NCBI GenBank assembly: GCA_027053695.1
Contig: JALUHL010000097.1
Location: 726-11,906 of the forward strand
Direction of reading: 5' to 3'
Source of the DNA: Ghiorsea sp.
Lineage (GTDB): Bacteria; Pseudomonadota; Zetaproteobacteria; Mariprofundales; Mariprofundaceae
DNA: 11,181 bases
The notes beneath the pieces were generated by a model. The model was given only the letters and a program-made list of their open reading frames with translations. It was not told the origin of the DNA and made no database searches. Positions within the stretch are counted from its first letter, which is position 1; each line of letters begins with the position of its first letter. Below, piece after piece: positions 7,585 to 11,181 of this stretch. Position numbers and translations under genes: made by a program.

Positions 7585-8655
7585 TTAAGTATTTAATTTC
7601 TTTTGCAATAAAATGGTCCGCGTAATTTGTTGAGAAAAGTCCAGCGCTGCATCCATCAACTTTTGACGAACAACAGGCTGAATATCCATCAAATCTTCAA
7701 TGTCTGTAAAGCTCATACACAATACTTCAGCATCTGTTTCAGCTTGAATTTTCAGCGTAAGCACTTCTTTGTGCATCAGTGCATTCAAGCCCAAAATATC
7801 ACCCTCTTTCATGCGCCCGCAATATATTTTCTCTTGGCCTACATGTTCATCATACAAGTGGAGCACACCCTTTAACACAAAGGCTACATGCGCCATATGC
7901 TCTTGAGCAGGTTTAACCACATCACCCGCTTGATAACTTACTTCCCAGCTTCGCTTGGCTAAAAGGAAACGAATACCCATAGGTACTCGAGCAAAAGCTG
8001 GCATGGAAGAAAGCATTTCCACACGCGAACGCAACAAGCTATCTTTAGCAAACTGAATTTCTAAATCTGGATGTTTAAGAAAGGCTTTTTGTAGCTGTTT
8101 TCTAGAAAATTGGAGTACGGCTGAAGGTTTTACAGCCACAGCTGTGGTCTGATAAGTTGCTTCTTTTCTCATAGCATCTCTGCCCAATAAGCAACCTTCA
8201 TGGATATAATTCACCAAGGCATGCACACCATTTGCCTCTGCATGAATCGCCATCTCCCCACTTATCAGCAAATAAATCGTATCTGCAGTTTCTCCTTTGG
8301 TATATAAAATATCACCCTTATCTATATTTAGCGTTTGTTTCTTTCGCTTTAATTTATTAAACACATGTGCAAGCTCAAGGTAAGCTTTGGAAACGGGAGC
8401 ATAATATTCATCCACCGTAATTTCTCTGCCAAAACGCTCTGCAACAACCTGCGCTTCGGCAGGATTTTCATGCTTTAACACTTGATATGCTTTGCGCGCA
8501 ATCGCCAAAGCTGCGACCTCTCTACCCGCCTTCCACAAGGAATCTGCAAGGCGCACATGCAAGGTTGGGTCATCGCCATGCATCAAGCACAATTCTTTTA
8601 AAGTGTTGATAGATTCTTGACTTGGACTGATTTTTTTATTTTTTTTGCTTCCCAT
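7585..8655 (-). CDS. Protein with two tandem cyclic-nucleotide-binding folds, no DNA-binding domain
   Basis: The product has about 356 residues. An N-terminal helical part (about 10-95, with DDPTLHVRLADSLWKAGREVAALAIARKAY) looks TPR-like. Two beta-roll domains of the Crp/PKA-regulatory type follow, at about 100-205 (KGDILYTKGETADTIYLLISG) and 215-325 (YQAGDVVKPAQ, VAFVLKGVLHLYDEH, EGDILGLNALM). There is no helix-turn-helix after them, so it is probably not a transcription factor of the Crp type; a regulatory or scaffold role is inference. Neither phosphate-binding cassette (154-175 and 285-310) shows the usual Arg-Ala/Ser-Ala, so cAMP binding is doubtful. Two ATGs are adjacent. The second, at 8655, sits 5 bases from GAGG (8661-8664) and is preferred; the first, at 8658, is only 2 bases away. 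It lies upstream of metH on the same strand. Confidence 0.8.
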   Translation of the reverse strand: MGSKKNKKISPSQESINTLKELCLMHGDDPTLHVRLADSLWKAGREVAALAIARKAYQVLKHENPAEAQVVAERFGREITVDEYYAPVSKAYLELAHVFNKLKRKKQTLNIDKGDILYTKGETADTIYLLISGEMAIHAEANGVHALVNYIHEGCLLGRDAMRKEATYQTTAVAVKPSAVLQFSRKQLQKAFLKHPDLEIQFAKDSLLRSRVEMLSSMPAFARVPMGIRFLLAKRSWEVSYQAGDVVKPAQEHMAHVAFVLKGVLHLYDEHVGQEKIYCGRMKEGDILGLNALMHKEVLTLKIQAETDAEVLCMSFTDIEDLMDIQPVVRQKLMDAALDFSQQITRTILLQKKLNT

Positions 8656-8720
8656 CATACCCTCAAAACATTAACCTTTGCGACTCTAAACAAGAATTTA
8701 ATGGAAGTCGAGAGGGTAAG

Positions 8721-9185
8721 ATGAAATTATCAGATGCAGTGGCACAGTTACGAAATGCTCGTGCTGCACACAAAGCTTGGGTGGCTCGAGCCGAAGCACT
8801 TATCGCTGGCATGAATGTGGACAAAGAGCATATTCCTATGCTTCCAACTGATTGCATTTTCGGTAAATGGTATTATGGAACGGGGCAAATGCTGCGCAAC
8901 TTGCCTGCATATTCAGCTATGGAAAAACCACACGATGAGCTTCATCGTACATATATGCAAATCTTCAAACTATTGTTTGATGAGCCAGATGTGTCTGCCT
9001 TTGGTCGTTTGTTTGGTGGTAAAGCCAAAGCCAAAAAAGAGCAGCTTAAACAAGCTGAAGCATTATTCTCACGTCTACAAAATATTTCAGAAGAAGTATG
9101 CGATGTTTTAGAAACCTTAGAAAAACAATTGATTGCAGCAGCACATAAACAAAACAAGAGCACAATTAATAAAACACTGGGTTGA
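8721..9185 (+). CDS. Standalone CZB (chemoreceptor zinc-binding) domain protein
   Basis: Residues about 10-80 of this 154-residue protein match the CZB four-helix domain: His17 in AAHKAW, Cys45 in TDCIFGKWYYGTG, then NLPAYSAMEKPHDELH with His71 and His75. These are the expected 3-His/1-Cys zinc ligands. CZB domains are usually attached to chemoreceptors or diguanylate cyclases (DgcZ), where zinc tunes signalling. Here the domain stands alone with no output domain or membrane segment. The C-terminal part (about 95-145) is rich in Lys, Glu and Ala and probably helical or coiled. The ATG has AGAGGG (8711-8716) upstream. It is divergent from the cyclic-nucleotide-fold gene across 62 bases, hinting at shared control, and is followed by a strong terminator. 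Confidence 0.85.
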   Translation: MKLSDAVAQLRNARAAHKAWVARAEALIAGMNVDKEHIPMLPTDCIFGKWYYGTGQMLRNLPAYSAMEKPHDELHRTYMQIFKLLFDEPDVSAFGRLFGGKAKAKKEQLKQAEALFSRLQNISEEVCDVLETLEKQLIAAAHKQNKSTINKTLG

Positions 9186-9218
9186 TTCCAATCTGAGAAA
9201 GCAACCTGAGCAAACAAG

Positions 9219-9248
9219 AAAAAGGCTAGCAAATGCTAGCCTTTTTTT
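9219..9248 (+). terminator. Intrinsic terminator after the CZB gene
   Basis: A perfect GGCTAGC / GCTAGCC stem (9224-9230 and 9235-9241) with an AAAT loop is followed by seven T (9242-9248). The stem is extended by five A-T pairs from AAAAA (9219-9223). Because an A-run precedes the stem, it could also terminate minus-strand transcripts arriving from the oxidoreductase gene. Confidence 0.93.
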
Positions 9249-9265
9249 ATGCTTAACATTACTCT

Positions 9266-9412
9266 TTACAGAGACTTCTTCACCGCAGTGATATTTTGAG
9301 CGAATCTAGGCAAAAACAATTCTGAAACCGCAGTTTGCTGTTTGCAAATGAGGTTTGAAGGAGTGTTTTTAACACAGATGTAGCCAAAAAAGTGCGGCAG
9401 AGGTCTCTTACA
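9266..9412. mobile_element. 137-base palindromic MITE/ERIC-like element with TTACA direct repeats
   Basis: The core (9271-9407) starts with GAGAC and ends with GTCTC. Pairing blocks run in strict nested order: CCGCA 9283/TGCGG 9393, ATCT 9304/AGAT 9376, AAAAACA 9312/TGTTTTT 9364, AAACC 9325/GGTTT 9352, TTTGC 9334/GCAAA 9344, with a 5-base loop at 9339-9343. The arms are imperfect, so the whole unit would fold as one long bulged hairpin. It is flanked on both sides by TTACA (9266-9270 and 9408-9412), which reads as a 5-base target duplication. The right copy contains the stop codon of the oxidoreductase gene. There is no coding capacity. Mobility, or mobilisation by another element's transposase, is inferred; an ERIC-style intergenic repeat or a structured RNA are alternatives. 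Confidence 0.65.
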
Positions 9413-11181
9413 TCAGTACGCGTTCAATACCACCGTCCTTAATGCGCTCAACAAACATCTTCTGCCAATTATCCCCATGCAACTGTTTGGCAAGCTCAAC
9501 CACAATATAATCAGACTTCACACCCGACACATCCTCCAAACGCGATAAACCTTGCAGGCATGCAGGGCAAGAAGTGAGAAGCTTTTGTTCTTCATCACCC
9601 AACAGTTTAAGTTTTTCACTGGCTTCCACCATTTTTTCTTCTTTGCGCGCTCTGATTTTTCCTGAAATTTCAGGGTGAGCTGCCGCTAGCGTTCCCGCTT
9701 CAGCACAACACTCTTCAGATTCTACAGACTTTTTGTTTAATAATGATTCAATCACCACTTCTGAACCATGACGTTTTAGGGGGTTATGGCATGGTTCATG
9801 ATACATATACTGCACCCCTTCCACATCATTCACACTGACATCTTGCGTCATCAAATACTCATGAATATCAATCAATGGCGCGCCTTTAAACACTTCTTCC
9901 AATTCATAGCGCTCCAACTGATCATAACATGTGCCACAAGATACAATCACCGCTTCAAAATCAAGGTGCGACAGTGCATTTTTCAATCTATGGAACAGCA
10001 CCCTATTATCATAAGTGAGCTTATCACCTTGCTTATGGTCACCACTTGCCGTGCTTGGATAACCACAGCACAAATAAGATGGCGGAAGCACCACATTTAA
10101 GCCCAAATCAAACAACATCGCCTGCGTAGCAATACCCACTTGGGAAAACAAACGCTCTGAGCCACAGCCCGGAAAGTAAAACACTGCCCTACCATTGGCT
10201 TTTTTCAGGTCTCTAAGCACTGGAATCATATTTTTATCTCTTGATTCAATGCCAAGAATTTGCCTTGACGTTTTCAGTGGCAAGCTAGGCAGTGGACGCT
10301 CCACAAAATTAATCACTTGCGCCTGAATACCATCCAAATTGCGCGTTGCTGCAGGTTTCTCTTGAATCACACCCATCATTTTCGCGACTTTGTGCAACCA
10401 TTGATGCCCTTTGTAGCTCCAGCGAATGCCAACCTCACGCACAATTTTAACCAAATCAGGGTTTTCAATCACCAAGAACATCAATGAAAGTTTAGAAACA
10501 ATATTAAAGCGCGACTGCCCTTTATCTTTGAGTAAAGCGCGCATTTTTTCAGTCACTTCACCAAAATCAATATCTACAGGGCATGGCGCTTCACATTTAT
10601 GACAAATCGTGCAGTGATTGGCGACATTGTGAAGCCCTTCAAACTGCTCAAAAGAAATACCAGCACCTGTTTGCGACTCATACAAAAAGGCTTCAATAAT
10701 TGCACCCGATGCCTGAATCTTATTGCGTGGCGAATACAGCATATTGGCACGCGGAAAGTGAGTGTTACACACAGGTTTACATTTACCACAACGCAAACAT
10801 GGCGAAATTTCTTCAGAAAGCTCTGTTAAATCAGCCGCTTCCATAATCACAGACTCATGCTCTAAAAGATTAAAGCTTGGCGTGTAGGTTAAGCTTAAAT
10901 CTAATCCCGGCTGAAGTTTGCCGCGATTAAACAAGTCTTCAGGGTCTGCTTCTTTTAAATATGCCGCAGTCTCAGCCAGCACATCATCATTTAAGTATTC
11001 AAGCTTAGTGATGCCAATGCCATGCTCGCCAGAAATCACGCCGCCAAGTTCTTCGGCTTTCGCCATCACTTTTTCAACCACATGGTGAGCTTTGCGCATC
11101 ATCATATAATCATTGGAGTTAACGGGAATATTGGTATGCACATTGCCATCGCCAGCGTGCATATGTGTTGCCACCACAATA
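9408..11181 (-). CDS. FAD-linked oxidase/Fe-S oxidoreductase fusion, N-terminus beyond window
   Basis: This is the C-terminal part, about 590 residues, of a larger protein; the frame stays open to the window edge, so the apparent GTG start at 11177 is not real. Residue numbers count from that codon. THMHAGDGNVH and the GGVISGEHGIG segment are the end of a GlcD/D-lactate-dehydrogenase-type FAD domain. Two 4Fe-4S motifs follow (Cys127/130/133/137 and Cys189/192/195/199). Two CCG domains come next (Cys338, 370-371, 414, 417; and Cys463, 490-491, 537, 540), as in GlcF and heterodisulfide reductase. Such fusions, often tagged DUF3683 in proteobacteria, probably oxidise a 2-hydroxy acid and pass electrons to the respiratory chain; the substrate is unknown. 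The stop TAA lies within the TTACA repeat of the palindromic element. Confidence 0.9.
   Translation of the reverse strand, partial: IVVATHMHAGDGNVHTNIPVNSNDYMMMRKAHHVVEKVMAKAEELGGVISGEHGIGITKLEYLNDDVLAETAAYLKEADPEDLFNRGKLQPGLDLSLTYTPSFNLLEHESVIMEAADLTELSEEISPCLRCGKCKPVCNTHFPRANMLYSPRNKIQASGAIIEAFLYESQTGAGISFEQFEGLHNVANHCTICHKCEAPCPVDIDFGEVTEKMRALLKDKGQSRFNIVSKLSLMFLVIENPDLVKIVREVGIRWSYKGHQWLHKVAKMMGVIQEKPAATRNLDGIQAQVINFVERPLPSLPLKTSRQILGIESRDKNMIPVLRDLKKANGRAVFYFPGCGSERLFSQVGIATQAMLFDLGLNVVLPPSYLCCGYPSTASGDHKQGDKLTYDNRVLFHRLKNALSHLDFEAVIVSCGTCYDQLERYELEEVFKGAPLIDIHEYLMTQDVSVNDVEGVQYMYHEPCHNPLKRHGSEVVIESLLNKKSVESEECCAEAGTLAAAHPEISGKIRARKEEKMVEASEKLKLLGDEEQKLLTSCPACLQGLSRLEDVSGVKSDYIVVELAKQLHGDNWQKMFVERIKDGGIERVLM

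Overview
The window comes from a proteobacterial chromosome. The metH protein keeps Escherichia coli residue numbering at its key sites, and it sits beside a fused FAD/Fe-S oxidoreductase, a cyclic-nucleotide-fold protein and a chemoreceptor-type zinc-binding (CZB) protein. Base composition is moderately AT-rich by eye. A marine gammaproteobacterium or zetaproteobacterium would fit, but I cannot fix the genus from the sequence alone.

The left third (about 1-3870) looks like accessory DNA. It holds parDE (167-701) and ccdAB (776-1320) in tandem on the plus strand, each with its own promoter and operator-like repeats. Facing them on the minus strand is an AT-rich gene for an exported Sel1-repeat protein (1345-3240) whose C-terminal half I do not recognise. 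A brnTA module (3367-3838) lies between the end of metH and a second, diverged copy of the last 33 codons of metH (3254-3355). Three toxin-antitoxin modules therefore sit within 3.9 kb, and one of them interrupts what was once the normal end of metH.

The centre is core metabolism: full-length B12-dependent methionine synthase (metH, 3872-7546) and, 38 bases upstream on the same strand, a protein with two tandem cyclic-nucleotide-binding folds and no DNA-binding domain (7585-8655). Divergent from that gene is a standalone CZB protein (8721-9185), which ends at a strong terminator.

The right end carries the C-terminal part of a large FAD-linked oxidase/Fe-S (GlcD-GlcF-type) fusion on the minus strand (9408 to the window edge). 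Between it and the terminator is a 137-base imperfect palindrome (9271-9407) flanked by 5-base direct repeats (TTACA). It looks like a small non-coding mobile or repetitive element that landed exactly at the stop codon of the oxidoreductase gene.

The two observations most worth following are the brnTA insertion bounded by two diverged metH 3' ends, and the palindromic element with its apparent target-site duplication. No tRNA, rRNA, CRISPR array, integrase or transposase was seen.
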